A DNA stretch of 14,940 bases from Burkholderiaceae bacterium (GTDB lineage Bacteria > Pseudomonadota > Gammaproteobacteria > Burkholderiales > Burkholderiaceae_E), in assembly GCA_019428955.1 (NCBI GenBank), contig JAHYJF010000062.1:1-14940 (forward strand). The letters run 5' to 3'. Below the pieces are notes generated by a model. The model saw only the letters and a list, made by a program, of their open reading frames with translations. It was not told where the DNA came from and searched no databases. Of the stretch, positions 6,571-14,940 are shown piece after piece (positions within the stretch are counted from its first letter, which is position 1; the number at the start of each line of letters is the position of its first letter). The position numbers and the translations under genes are program-made.

Positions 6571-8280
6571 TCAGGCCTTCTTCGCCCCGCCCAGGAACTT
6601 GCGGTTGATCACCCATTGCTGTGCAATCGAATAGACGTTGTTGACCAGCCAGTAGAGCACGAGTCCCGAGGGGAAGAAGAAGAACATCACCGAGAACACC
6701 AGCGGCATCAACATCATCATCTTGGCCTGCATCGGATCCGGCGGAGTCGGATTGAGCTTGACCTGGATGAACATCGTTATCGCCATGACCAGCGGCAGTA
6801 TGAAGTACGGATCGGGCGCGGCGAGGTCATGGATCCAGCCGAGCCAGGGCGCATTGCGCATCTCGACCGACGCGAGCAGCACCCAGTAGAGCGAGATGAA
6901 GACCGGGATCTGGACCACGATCGGCAGGCAGCCGCCAAGCGGATTGATCTTCTCCTGCTTGTAGAGCTCCATCATCGCCTGGTTCATCTTGACCCGGTCG
7001 TCGCCGAAGCGTTCCTTCAGCGCGGCGAGCCGCGGGGCCACCGCCTTCATCCGCGCCATCGAGCGATAGCTCGCGGCCTGCAGCGGGAAGAACATGGTCT
7101 TGACGACGATGGTCAGCAAGACGATCGCCCAACCCCAGTTGCCAACCAGCGAGTGAAGTTTCTCCAGTAGCCAGTAGATCGGCTTGGCAACCACCGTCAG
7201 CCAGCCGTAATCGACGACCAGGTCGAGGCCGGGCGCCACTTTCTCCAGCACGTTCTGGTCCTGAGGGCCGATATAGAGCTGGGTCGACAATTCCCTGGTC
7301 GCGCCGGGCGCGAGTTCTCCGACTCGCTGCTTGATGCCGACCGAATAGAGATTGGTGTCGACCTTGCGGGTGTAGAACTCGCGCTCGATGCCCTGGGCCG
7401 GGACCCATGCCGAGACGAAGTAGTGCTGAATCATCCCCACCCAGCCGTCGGGCGCGTTGGCGACCTGGTCGGCCTTGCCGGACTCGATGTCGCTGAAGCT
7501 GATCTTCTTGAACTTGGTCGCATCGGTGTAGATCGCGGGACCGGTAAAGGTGCTGTAGAAGCGTGATTCGCCCGCCACCTTGTGCTCGTCGCGGGTCAGC
7601 TGCAGGTACATCGTCGGCACCAGCGCGGTCTCGCCGACGTTGGTGATGTCATCACGCACCTGCACCAGGTAGGAGCCGCGCTCGAGGGTATAGGTCCGCT
7701 GCAGCTTGATCCCGCCACTCACCGCCGACATCTTCAGGACCGCGCTATTGGCGCCGGAGGAAAGATCCACGGGGCCGGCAGAGTCGAAGGTGAATTCGCT
7801 GCGATGGGTCGGAAAGCTGGTGCCCTCGGGTGCGCCGATCAGGCCGGTCTGAGCCAGGTAGAGCGCTCCGGGCCGGTCGTCCATCAGCACCACGTTGCGG
7901 TTCTGGTCCTCGGAGTTGCGATGCTCGAGCAATTCAGCCCGGCGGATCTGGCCACCCATCGGGTCGAGGTCAAGCGCGAGCACGTCGTTGCCGAGTCGGA
8001 TCAGTTTGGTCGCTGCGACTGCCGCCTGTGCCGGCACGGCTTCGGTGCCGGCGCTGCTGGCCGAGGCAGCTGCTGGCGCCGCTGACGGCACGCTGGCGTC
8101 GGTGGGGCCATTCTTAGGGCCAGCGCTCGGGGGCGCCTGCCCAGCAGTTTGCTGGGTTCCGGTAGGACCGCCGAACATCGACGGCTGCCCGTTGTGACGC
8201 TGCCAGCTGTCCCACAGGAACAGGACCGACATCGAGAAGATGACCCAAAGGATGATGCGCTGGATTTGCACTGTGTTCAT
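6571..8280 (-). CDS. yidC: Membrane protein insertase YidC
   Basis: This 569-residue protein is the Gram-negative form of YidC. It has an N-terminal TM anchor (NTVQIQRIILWVIFSMSVLF), a low-complexity Ala/Pro/Ser linker (about 35-90), and a large periplasmic beta-rich domain. The conserved five-TM insertase core begins near VDYGWLTVVAKPIYWLL. The core shows the MFFPLQAASYRSM segment with the conserved arginine of the hydrophilic groove, then NPLGGCLPIVVQIPVFISLYWVL and LVLYWLVNNVYSIAQQ. YidC inserts and folds inner-membrane proteins alone or with SecYEG. The frame is open up to 8322, but the ATG at 8280 is chosen because it forms an ATGA overlap with the yidD stop and begins the conserved N-terminus. 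Only weak Shine-Dalgarno pairing is seen, consistent with coupling to yidD. Confidence 0.98.
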   Translation of the reverse strand: MNTVQIQRIILWVIFSMSVLFLWDSWQRHNGQPSMFGGPTGTQQTAGQAPPSAGPKNGPTDASVPSAAPAAASASSAGTEAVPAQAAVAATKLIRLGNDVLALDLDPMGGQIRRAELLEHRNSEDQNRNVVLMDDRPGALYLAQTGLIGAPEGTSFPTHRSEFTFDSAGPVDLSSGANSAVLKMSAVSGGIKLQRTYTLERGSYLVQVRDDITNVGETALVPTMYLQLTRDEHKVAGESRFYSTFTGPAIYTDATKFKKISFSDIESGKADQVANAPDGWVGMIQHYFVSAWVPAQGIEREFYTRKVDTNLYSVGIKQRVGELAPGATRELSTQLYIGPQDQNVLEKVAPGLDLVVDYGWLTVVAKPIYWLLEKLHSLVGNWGWAIVLLTIVVKTMFFPLQAASYRSMARMKAVAPRLAALKERFGDDRVKMNQAMMELYKQEKINPLGGCLPIVVQIPVFISLYWVLLASVEMRNAPWLGWIHDLAAPDPYFILPLVMAITMFIQVKLNPTPPDPMQAKMMMLMPLVFSVMFFFFPSGLVLYWLVNNVYSIAQQWVINRKFLGGAKKA

Positions 8281-8558
8281 TGGTGCCGCTCGGTGTGCTG
8301 CCGCGCCCCTGAGGGCGAACAACAGGTAGATGGATGGGATGAGGGCGCGTCCGGGACCTCATCGATTCCGCTGCCTCCCCAGGGGTGGCAACGGGCGATC
8401 CGGCGCGCGGCCAGGCGGGAGCCGTGCAGCGCGCCGTGGCGCTTGATTGCCTCGAGCGCGTACTCGGAGCAGGTCGGCAGGTAGCGGCAGCGTGGCGCCA
8501 GCCATGGACTCACCGCCAGCCGGTAGAAGCGCACCAGGGCCAGCAGAACAGCACGCAT
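8277..8558 (-). CDS. yidD: Membrane protein insertion efficiency factor YidD
   Basis: This 93-residue small protein matches the YidD family. It shows an N-terminal amphipathic stretch, RAVLLALVRFYRLAVSPWL, then the conserved C-R-Y-x-P-T-C-S-E-Y-A core (CRYLPTCSEYALEAI) and the RCHPWGGSGIDEVP tail. YidD is a membrane-associated factor that aids YidC-dependent insertion. The frame extends upstream to 8768 over rnpA, but the ATG at 8558 gives the normal length and family N-terminus and overlaps the rnpA stop by one base (TGATG). The stop overlaps the yidC start (ATGA). This rnpA–yidD–yidC order is the usual one in proteobacteria. Confidence 0.95.
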   Translation of the reverse strand: MRAVLLALVRFYRLAVSPWLAPRCRYLPTCSEYALEAIKRHGALHGSRLAARRIARCHPWGGSGIDEVPDAPSSHPSTCCSPSGARQHTERHQ

Positions 8559-8965
8559 CACGGTGTGGCGCGCCGCGACGCAGCGCCGGCCATGAGGTGA
8601 TCGAGCTCGGAGCGCCACAAACGCTTGCGCGCGCCCTGAGCCAGCAGCGCGAATCCCTGGGGCCGGCTCACCAGGCGCAGCAGCGCCGATCGGTTGGCAA
8701 CCGCCTCCTGGGCTGGCAGGGCTTGGGCCGGCTCGTCGGTGGCTGCTGGGCGGGCAGCGGCGCGCCACGCTTCACGCGCGACGCGGCGCACCGTGTTGCG
8801 ATCCACAGCCCGCTTGAGCTGGCGTTTGGGAATGGCCATCAGCAGTTCTATGCCCTGAAGGTCGGGCGATTCTGTGCCGCTCGTGCGCGGCAAGGCGAGC
8901 GTGAAATGCTCGCTGCGCAGCAGAGGTCCGCGGCGCGGTCTTTGCGGCGATTGTTCCGGCGCCAC
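8558..8965 (-). CDS. rnpA: Ribonuclease P protein component
   Basis: RnpA is the basic protein subunit that helps the RNase P RNA remove 5' leaders from pre-tRNAs. The 135-residue frame begins with GTG at 8965, 29 bases after the rpmH stop. It has the family start region RGPLLRSEHF, then the defining RNR helix KRAVDRNTVRRVAREAWR (51-68). A Pro/Ala/Glu-rich stretch (about 70-90) follows, then the final strand and helix (LLRLVSRPQGFALLAQGARKRLW). E. coli RnpA lacks most of the Pro/Ala-rich segment between the RNR helix and the last strand. No strong Shine-Dalgarno site precedes the GTG, so the start is less certain than the identity. Genomic position between rpmH and yidD is canonical. Confidence 0.92.
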   Translation of the reverse strand: MAPEQSPQRPRRGPLLRSEHFTLALPRTSGTESPDLQGIELLMAIPKRQLKRAVDRNTVRRVAREAWRAAARPAATDEPAQALPAQEAVANRSALLRLVSRPQGFALLAQGARKRLWRSELDHLMAGAASRRATP

Positions 8966-8994
8966 CAGAGATACGGTTCGTGCGACAGCCGGGG

Positions 8995-9129
8995 TCAGAC
9001 GCTCAGGCGCTTGCGACCCTTGGCGCGGCGGGCGTTGATCACCAGCCGGCCGCCCTTGGTCTTCATCCTGACCCGGAAGCCGTGAGTGCGCTTGCGTTTG
9101 ACGACCGAGGGCTGGTAAGTGCGTTTCAT
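8995..9129 (-). CDS. rpmH: 50S ribosomal protein L34
   Basis: Translation of the minus strand from the ATG at 9129 gives a 44-residue basic protein. It begins MKRTYQPSVVKRKRTHGF and ends RRAKGRKRLSV, the near-invariant L34 sequence and length. L34 is part of the large ribosomal subunit. GGAGA lies about 7 bases upstream of the start, and a good sigma-70-type promoter is seen at 9174-9203. It is the first gene of the minus-strand block rpmH–rnpA–yidD–yidC–mnmE and is divergent from dnaA, the standard arrangement in beta- and gammaproteobacteria. Confidence 0.99.
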   Translation of the reverse strand: MKRTYQPSVVKRKRTHGFRVRMKTKGGRLVINARRAKGRKRLSV

Positions 9130-9173
9130 TTGATTTCTCCGCGTCCGGAGCCGGTAATTGGGAAAAGCCCGTA

Positions 9174-9203
9174 ATTACAACGCATTAGGGGCCAGATTGT
9201 CAA
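9174..9203 (-). promoter_or_regulatory. Predicted sigma-70 promoter for rpmH
   Basis: On the minus strand a perfect -35 TTGACA (9198-9203) is followed after 18 bases by a -10 TGTAAT (9174-9179; 5 of 6 matches to TATAAT). Transcription would begin near 9167, giving a leader of about 38 bases before the rpmH ATG. It is the strongest promoter-like pair I found in this window and suits a highly expressed ribosomal protein operon. Confidence 0.7.
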
Positions 9204-9211
9204 TCTCACCG

Positions 9212-9220
9212 TTAGCCACA
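9212..9220 (+). promoter_or_regulatory. DnaA-box-like site upstream of dnaA
   Basis: TTAGCCACA matches the DnaA box consensus TTATNCACA at 8 of 9 positions. It overlaps the candidate -35 of the putative dnaA promoter, a layout that would allow DnaA to repress its own gene. Confidence 0.5.
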
Positions 9221-9241
9221 CCCCCTCGGACGGAGTAGAAT
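9213..9241 (+). promoter_or_regulatory. Putative dnaA promoter
   Basis: TAGCCA (9213-9218; 4 of 6 to TTGACA) is followed after 17 bases by TAGAAT (9236-9241; 5 of 6 to TATAAT). Transcription would start near 9248, leaving a leader of roughly 75 bases before the dnaA ATG at 9322. The -35 is weak, so this is a tentative call. Confidence 0.4.
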
Positions 9242-9321
9242 GAGGGTTCAATGCAGGTGGTCGGCAAGCGCGGCATTTGACGCGCAGGTTGGCTGTTGCG
9301 CCTTTTCCGTCTGGCTCACTG

Positions 9322-10755
9322 ATGCTCGAACGCTGGCACAGTTGCGTGGCCCGGCTAGAAGCCGAGTTGCCCGCAGCTCAATTCATACCCTGGATCAAGC
9401 CGCTCATTTTCCGCGGCTATGACGAAGGCTCGCAGCAGCTGCGCCTGGGGCTTCCCAGTTCGCTGAAGCTGAATTTCGTGCGTTCCCAGTTCGAGGAACG
9501 GATCGTCGAGATTGCCCGCGAGGTTTTCGGCAACGACGAGCTGTCCGTCACCATCGAACTCTGCCAGCAAGGCGGCAACGGGGCCAGACAGCGGGGCGCC
9601 GCGCCGCGTCCGGCGCAGCCCGACGACCGCCCAGCCTCCGGCCGGGAGCAAGGAGCCGCGGTCGATGCCAGCGCGAGCGGTGAGGACGTCCACAATCCCT
9701 TTGCCGCGCAGGAGTCTGACTACGCCCCCGACAGCCGTACCCGGCTGCGCCCCGATCTGTCATTCGAGAATTTCGTCCACGGCAAGGCCAACCAGATTGC
9801 GATATCGGCGATGCTGCAGGTCGCCGAGCGCCCGGGTCGAACCTACAACCCGCTGTTCCTCTATGGCGGGGTCGGCCTGGGCAAAACCCACCTGATTCAC
9901 GCCGTGGGCAACTCCATCGTCGCCCGCGTGCCCAGCGCCCGGGTGCTCTACGTTCACGCCCAGGAATATTTCGACGAGATGGTCCGCGCCATCCAGCGCA
10001 AGACGCCGCAGGAATTCAAGCGCAAGTACCAGTCGCTCGACTTGCTGCTGATCGACGACATCCAGTTCCTGGGGGGCAAGGAACGCACCCAGGAAGAGTT
10101 CTTCTATACCTTCGAGGCGATGTTCTCGGCGCGCAAGCAACTGATCATCACCAGCGACACCTACCCCCGGGAACTGAGCGAATTCAAGGACCGGCTGGTT
10201 TCGCGGCTGGGTTCCGGGCTGATCGTCGAGATCGAGCCGCCGGAGCTCGAGATGCGCGTCGCGATCCTGCTCAAGAAGGCCGAGGTAAGCGGAGTGGTGC
10301 TCCCCGAGGACGCCGCATTCTTCATCGCAAAGCACCTGCGCTCCAACGTTCGGGAGCTCGAAGGGGCGTTGCTGCGGGTCATTGCGTTCGCGCGTTTTCG
10401 CGAGAAACCGATCAGTGCCGACCTGGCCCGCGAGGCGCTCAGGGACCTGCTTGAACTGAATCGCGCGCCGGTGTCGATCGACGCCATCCAGCGCACCGTG
10501 GCGAAGTTTTTCCAGATCAAGGTTGCCGACATGTACTCCAAGCGCCGGCCGGCCCATATCGCCCGCTCGCGCCAGGTGGCGATGTACTTCGCCAAGGAGT
10601 TCACCCAGAAGAGTTTTCCTGAAATCGGCGAGGCTTTCGGTGGCCGCGACCACACCACGGTGATGCACGCCGTCAAGCGGATCGCCGAATTGCGCCAGCA
10701 CGACCCGGAGTGGAACCGCCAGCTCCACGTGCTCGAACAGACCTTGCGGGGCTGA
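9322..10755 (+). CDS. dnaA: Chromosomal replication initiator protein DnaA
   Basis: This 477-residue AAA+ ATPase binds DnaA boxes, melts the origin and loads DnaB helicase. Domain I (about 1-85) opens with LERWHSCVARLEAELPAAQF..WIKPL. A variable Ala/Pro/Gly-rich linker follows (about 86-145). Domain III has Walker A GGVGLGKT (182-189), Walker B LLLIDD (241-246), ITSD (276-279) and SNVRELEGALLRV for sensor 2. Domain IV carries the DNA-binding signature FGGRDHTTVMHAVKRI (439-454). The frame is open upstream to a TTG at 9277, but the ATG at 9322 matches the family N-terminus. No clear Shine-Dalgarno site is seen before it. It precedes dnaN by 236 bases and is probably regulated by DnaA itself through the upstream box. 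Confidence 0.98.
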   Translation: MLERWHSCVARLEAELPAAQFIPWIKPLIFRGYDEGSQQLRLGLPSSLKLNFVRSQFEERIVEIAREVFGNDELSVTIELCQQGGNGARQRGAAPRPAQPDDRPASGREQGAAVDASASGEDVHNPFAAQESDYAPDSRTRLRPDLSFENFVHGKANQIAISAMLQVAERPGRTYNPLFLYGGVGLGKTHLIHAVGNSIVARVPSARVLYVHAQEYFDEMVRAIQRKTPQEFKRKYQSLDLLLIDDIQFLGGKERTQEEFFYTFEAMFSARKQLIITSDTYPRELSEFKDRLVSRLGSGLIVEIEPPELEMRVAILLKKAEVSGVVLPEDAAFFIAKHLRSNVRELEGALLRVIAFARFREKPISADLAREALRDLLELNRAPVSIDAIQRTVAKFFQIKVADMYSKRRPAHIARSRQVAMYFAKEFTQKSFPEIGEAFGGRDHTTVMHAVKRIAELRQHDPEWNRQLHVLEQTLRG

Positions 10756-10778
10756 GCGGTGAAAAGGTCGGACAAGCT

Positions 10779-10787
10779 TGTGCATAG
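10779..10787 (-). promoter_or_regulatory. DnaA-box-like site, minus orientation
   Basis: TGTGCATAG on the plus strand is the complement of CTATGCACA, matching TTATNCACA at 8 of 9 positions. It lies 24 bases after the dnaA stop codon. Confidence 0.45.
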
Positions 10788-10795
10788 CGGCGTGA

Positions 10796-10830
10796 TGGCG
10801 CCACCGGAAGCTCGGGATAAAAGGGCGCCA
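10796..10830. repeat. Inverted repeat downstream of dnaA
   Basis: TGGCGCC (10796-10802) and GGCGCCA (10824-10830) are exact inverted copies around a 21-base loop. Because GGCGCC is itself a palindrome, the two also read as direct repeats 27 bases apart. It could be a weak hairpin after dnaA or simply high-GC chance. No T-run follows. Confidence 0.3.
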
Positions 10831-10935
10831 ATGACGGGAGGACCAAGAGTTGCCAAATCTGTCCCCTGTCGCCAGACACGATGTCCACAAGACAAGATTG
10901 GGTTGAATGCAAGCGCAGGGCTTAGTACCAAGGTC

Positions 10936-10944
10936 TTATCCACA
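10936..10944 (+). promoter_or_regulatory. Consensus DnaA box
   Basis: TTATCCACA is a perfect match to the high-affinity DnaA box TTATNCACA. It lies 48 bases upstream of dnaN, inside the likely oriC. Confidence 0.85.
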
Positions 10945-10973
10945 GGGTTAGCCGCCGTACAGAGAACAACAGC

Positions 10974-10980
10974 AGGAAGG
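10974..10980 (+). promoter_or_regulatory. Ribosome binding site of dnaN
   Basis: AGGAAGG lies 11 bases before the ATG at 10992 and 17 before a second in-frame ATG at 10998. The spacing favours the first ATG. Confidence 0.6.
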
Positions 10981-10991
10981 AATAAAACATC

Positions 10992-12101
10992 ATGCAGATG
11001 ATCAAGGCACATCGCGATGCGATCCTCAAACCGCTGCAAACCGTTGCGGGCATAGTCGAACGCCGCCACACCCTGCCGATCCTTGCCAACGTTCTGTTAA
11101 CCAAGAGCGGTGCGGAGGTTTCGTTCCTGGCGACCGACGTCGAGATCCAGATTCGCACTACGGCGTCCCTGGGCGTCGGCAACGAAGACGGCGCTACCAC
11201 GGTGTCGGCCCGCAAGCTGATCGACATCCTGCGTTCCTTGCCCGACAGTTCCGAGGTCAGCATCGGGGTCAGCAACAAGAAGGCCACGATCGTTGCCGGC
11301 CGCAGCCGATTTTCATTGCAAACCCTGGGAGCCGAGGATTTCCCGACAGTCGCGGTCAGCGAGAATTTCGGCGCCAGCTTCACGCTGCCGCAAAACGAGC
11401 TCAAACGACTGTTTCACATGGTCCATTTCGCGATGGCCCAGCAGGACATCCGCTACTACCTCAACGGCCTGATGCTGCTCACCGATGGTTCGGCCGTGCG
11501 GGTCGTGGCCACCGACGGTCACCGTCTTGCCTATTGCGAAACCGAGCTCGAGGGAGCGAACCTGTCCCGCCAGGAAGTGATCATCCCGCGCAAGACGGTG
11601 CTGGAGCTGCAGCGCCTGCTCAGTGACAACGACGAGCCGGTAAAGATCGACGTGGCATCGAACCAGCTGCGGATCTCGTTTGGCGAGGTTGAAATGATCA
11701 CCAAGCTGATCGAGGGCAAGTTTCCCGACTACCAGCGGGTAATCCCGAGTGGCTATACCAAGCGTTTGCTGATCGGCCGCGACGTGCTGGCCGGCGCCCT
11801 GGGGCGCGCCTCGATCCTCACCAGCGACAAGTTCAAGGGGGTGCGCCTGCTGGTCTCGCCCGAGGGACTCAAGGTGCAGATCACCAATACCGAGCAGGAG
11901 GAGGCCAACGAGGAACTGGAGGCGGACTACATTGGCGAACCGGTCGACATCGGCTTCAACGTCAGCTATCTCCAGGACGTGCTGGGCAACCTCAAGTCCG
12001 ATCAGATCCAGATCGAGCTGGGCGACTCGAACACCAGCGCCCTGCTCACCGTTCCCGACGACCGGAGCTTCAAGTACGTCGTCATGCCAATGCGCATCTG
12101 A
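10992..12101 (+). CDS. dnaN: DNA polymerase III beta subunit (sliding clamp)
   Basis: This 369-residue protein forms the dimeric ring that tethers DNA polymerase III to DNA. The length and the three repeated clamp domains fit the family. Recognisable segments are RHTLPILANVLL near the N-terminus, ARKLIDILRSLP, the middle domain with DIRYYLNGLMLL and ATDGHRLAYCE, GKFPDYQRVIP, and the C-terminal FKYVVMPMRI. The last segment forms part of the hydrophobic pocket bound by clamp-binding peptides. The ATG at 10992 follows AGGAAGG. It sits between the probable origin and gyrB, which starts 40 bases later. There is no recF between them, unlike in E. coli. Confidence 0.98.
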   Translation: MQMIKAHRDAILKPLQTVAGIVERRHTLPILANVLLTKSGAEVSFLATDVEIQIRTTASLGVGNEDGATTVSARKLIDILRSLPDSSEVSIGVSNKKATIVAGRSRFSLQTLGAEDFPTVAVSENFGASFTLPQNELKRLFHMVHFAMAQQDIRYYLNGLMLLTDGSAVRVVATDGHRLAYCETELEGANLSRQEVIIPRKTVLELQRLLSDNDEPVKIDVASNQLRISFGEVEMITKLIEGKFPDYQRVIPSGYTKRLLIGRDVLAGALGRASILTSDKFKGVRLLVSPEGLKVQITNTEQEEANEELEADYIGEPVDIGFNVSYLQDVLGNLKSDQIQIELGDSNTSALLTVPDDRSFKYVVMPMRI

Positions 12102-12141
12102 ACCTTGGCACCCTTTGCATCGCAAGTGAGAAACCCAGGAT

Positions 12142-14631
<2,490 letters not shown>

Positions 14632-14732
14632 ACGCGCCAGTACGCGAGTAAATCGGTGGGGATTAAGGAGGTCATAAGAAAGCCCCCCTATCGTGACCGG
14701 CATTCACTGCGTGGGTTGAGTTTCCAGCCGAG

Positions 14733-14940
14733 ATGAAGACCGGTACCAAGCGTTGGTTGGCGCTGTTTGTGGCGCTGATGCTCGTCGTGGGTAACACCAT
14801 GGCGGCGGCGCGCGCTTGCGTGATCGAGTTCTCCGGGCCGCAGCACGGGCCGATGCAGCTGGCCCGGTCGATCTCGGAGGATGCGCAACAGCACCTTTGC
14901 CCACCGGCTGCGGACCAGGGCAGCGGATCCGACCACTGCC
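14733..14940 (+). CDS. Putative exported protein, C-terminally cut by the window edge
   Basis: I do not recognise this gene. From the ATG at 14733, 69 residues are visible before the window ends. The start KTGTKRWLALFVALMLVVG..MAAARA is a typical signal peptide: positive residues, a hydrophobic core and small residues before a likely cleavage site near residue 28. The mature part begins with cysteine and includes HGPMQ, then C56 and an HC pair, so three cysteines and several histidines occur in about 40 residues. Metal binding or disulfides are possible but unproven. It lies 101 bases after gyrB with only a weak GCCGAG before the ATG. A strong AAGGAGG at 14665-14671 is too far upstream to serve this start. 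Confidence 0.55.
   Translation, partial: MKTGTKRWLALFVALMLVVGNTMAAARACVIEFSGPQHGPMQLARSISEDAQQHLCPPAADQGSGSDHC

Larger units (their letters stand above)
10756..10991. other. Probable replication origin (oriC) in the dnaA–dnaN intergenic region
   Basis: This 236-base gap holds one perfect DnaA box (10936-10944) and an 8-of-9 match on the other strand (10779-10787). Weaker 7-of-9 candidates are TCGGGATAA at 10812-10820 (minus strand sense) and ATGTCCACA at 10881-10889. A 7-bp inverted repeat, TGGCGCC/GGCGCCA, lies at 10796-10830. The relatively A-rich end (AGGAATAAAACATCATG) is short, and no long AT-rich unwinding element is evident. Many betaproteobacterial origins map between dnaA and dnaN, and the divergent orientation of flanking genes fits. 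The region may also hold a dnaN promoter, but I see no convincing -35/-10 pair. Confidence 0.6.

Noticed and set aside
5252..6634. Long plus-strand open frame (460 residues) opposite mnmE
   Set aside because: It lies wholly across mnmE, whose GTPase motifs and CIGK end are unmistakable; the antisense product shows no domain.
9251..9280. Short upstream reading frame in the dnaA leader (nine codons)
   Set aside because: It has no ribosome binding site, and a short ATG frame in a leader of this length is expected by chance.
9760..10890. Minus-strand open frame (376 residues) opposite dnaA
   Set aside because: It overlaps the DnaA AAA+ and DNA-binding domains and has no family signature.
14665..14671. 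Strong AAGGAGG after gyrB as a start signal for a small gene
   Set aside because: No ATG, GTG or TTG follows at suitable spacing. The nearest GTG (14693) opens only eight codons before a stop, and the exported-protein ATG is over 60 bases away.

Overview
This window is the chromosomal replication-origin neighbourhood of a betaproteobacterium with high G+C content. The evidence is the gene order rpmH–dnaA–dnaN–gyrB with no recF between dnaN and gyrB, the divergent rpmH–rnpA–yidD–yidC–mnmE block, and betaproteobacterial signatures in GyrB such as the segment around DDKH..RRSAAEI. I cannot name the genus from sequence alone.

Layout. Positions 1-1541 (+) hold the end of an SMP-30/gluconolactonase-type protein and a cyclase-family metal hydrolase, probably one small catabolic operon. 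Facing them, 1644-3858 (-) is a tightly overlapping three-gene operon: a GalD/PrpF-type tautomerase, a DsbB/BdbC-type quinone-linked disulfide generator, and a membrane-anchored DsbA/BdbD-type thiol oxidase. Next on the minus strand are mscL with a C-terminal zinc ribbon (3985-4404) and a rhomboid protease (4498-5085). The classic origin-flanking block follows: mnmE, yidC, yidD, rnpA and rpmH (5111-9129). The intergenic region 9130-9321 carries a good rpmH promoter and a putative dnaA promoter overlapped by a DnaA-box-like site. On the plus strand come dnaA (9322-10755), an intergenic segment with a perfect DnaA box (probable oriC), dnaN (10992-12101) and gyrB (12142-14631). The window ends inside a small, probably exported protein of unknown function.

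How the genes work together. dnaA, dnaN and gyrB supply origin melting, the sliding clamp and negative supercoiling. rpmH and rnpA pair a ribosomal protein with the RNase P protein. yidD and yidC act in inner-membrane protein insertion, and mnmE modifies tRNA wobble uridines. The overlaps rnpA/yidD (TGATG), yidD/yidC (ATGA), galD/dsbB (ATGA) and dsbB/dsbA (ATGA) point to translational coupling and fix several starts.

I see no tRNA, rRNA, CRISPR array, insertion sequence or phage genes. This is mainly a conserved housekeeping region. The less ordinary points are the tautomerase/disulfide operon, the zinc-ribbon MscL, the DnaA-box arrangement and the unidentified exported protein at the right edge. 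I do not see convincing evidence for an undescribed multi-gene system.
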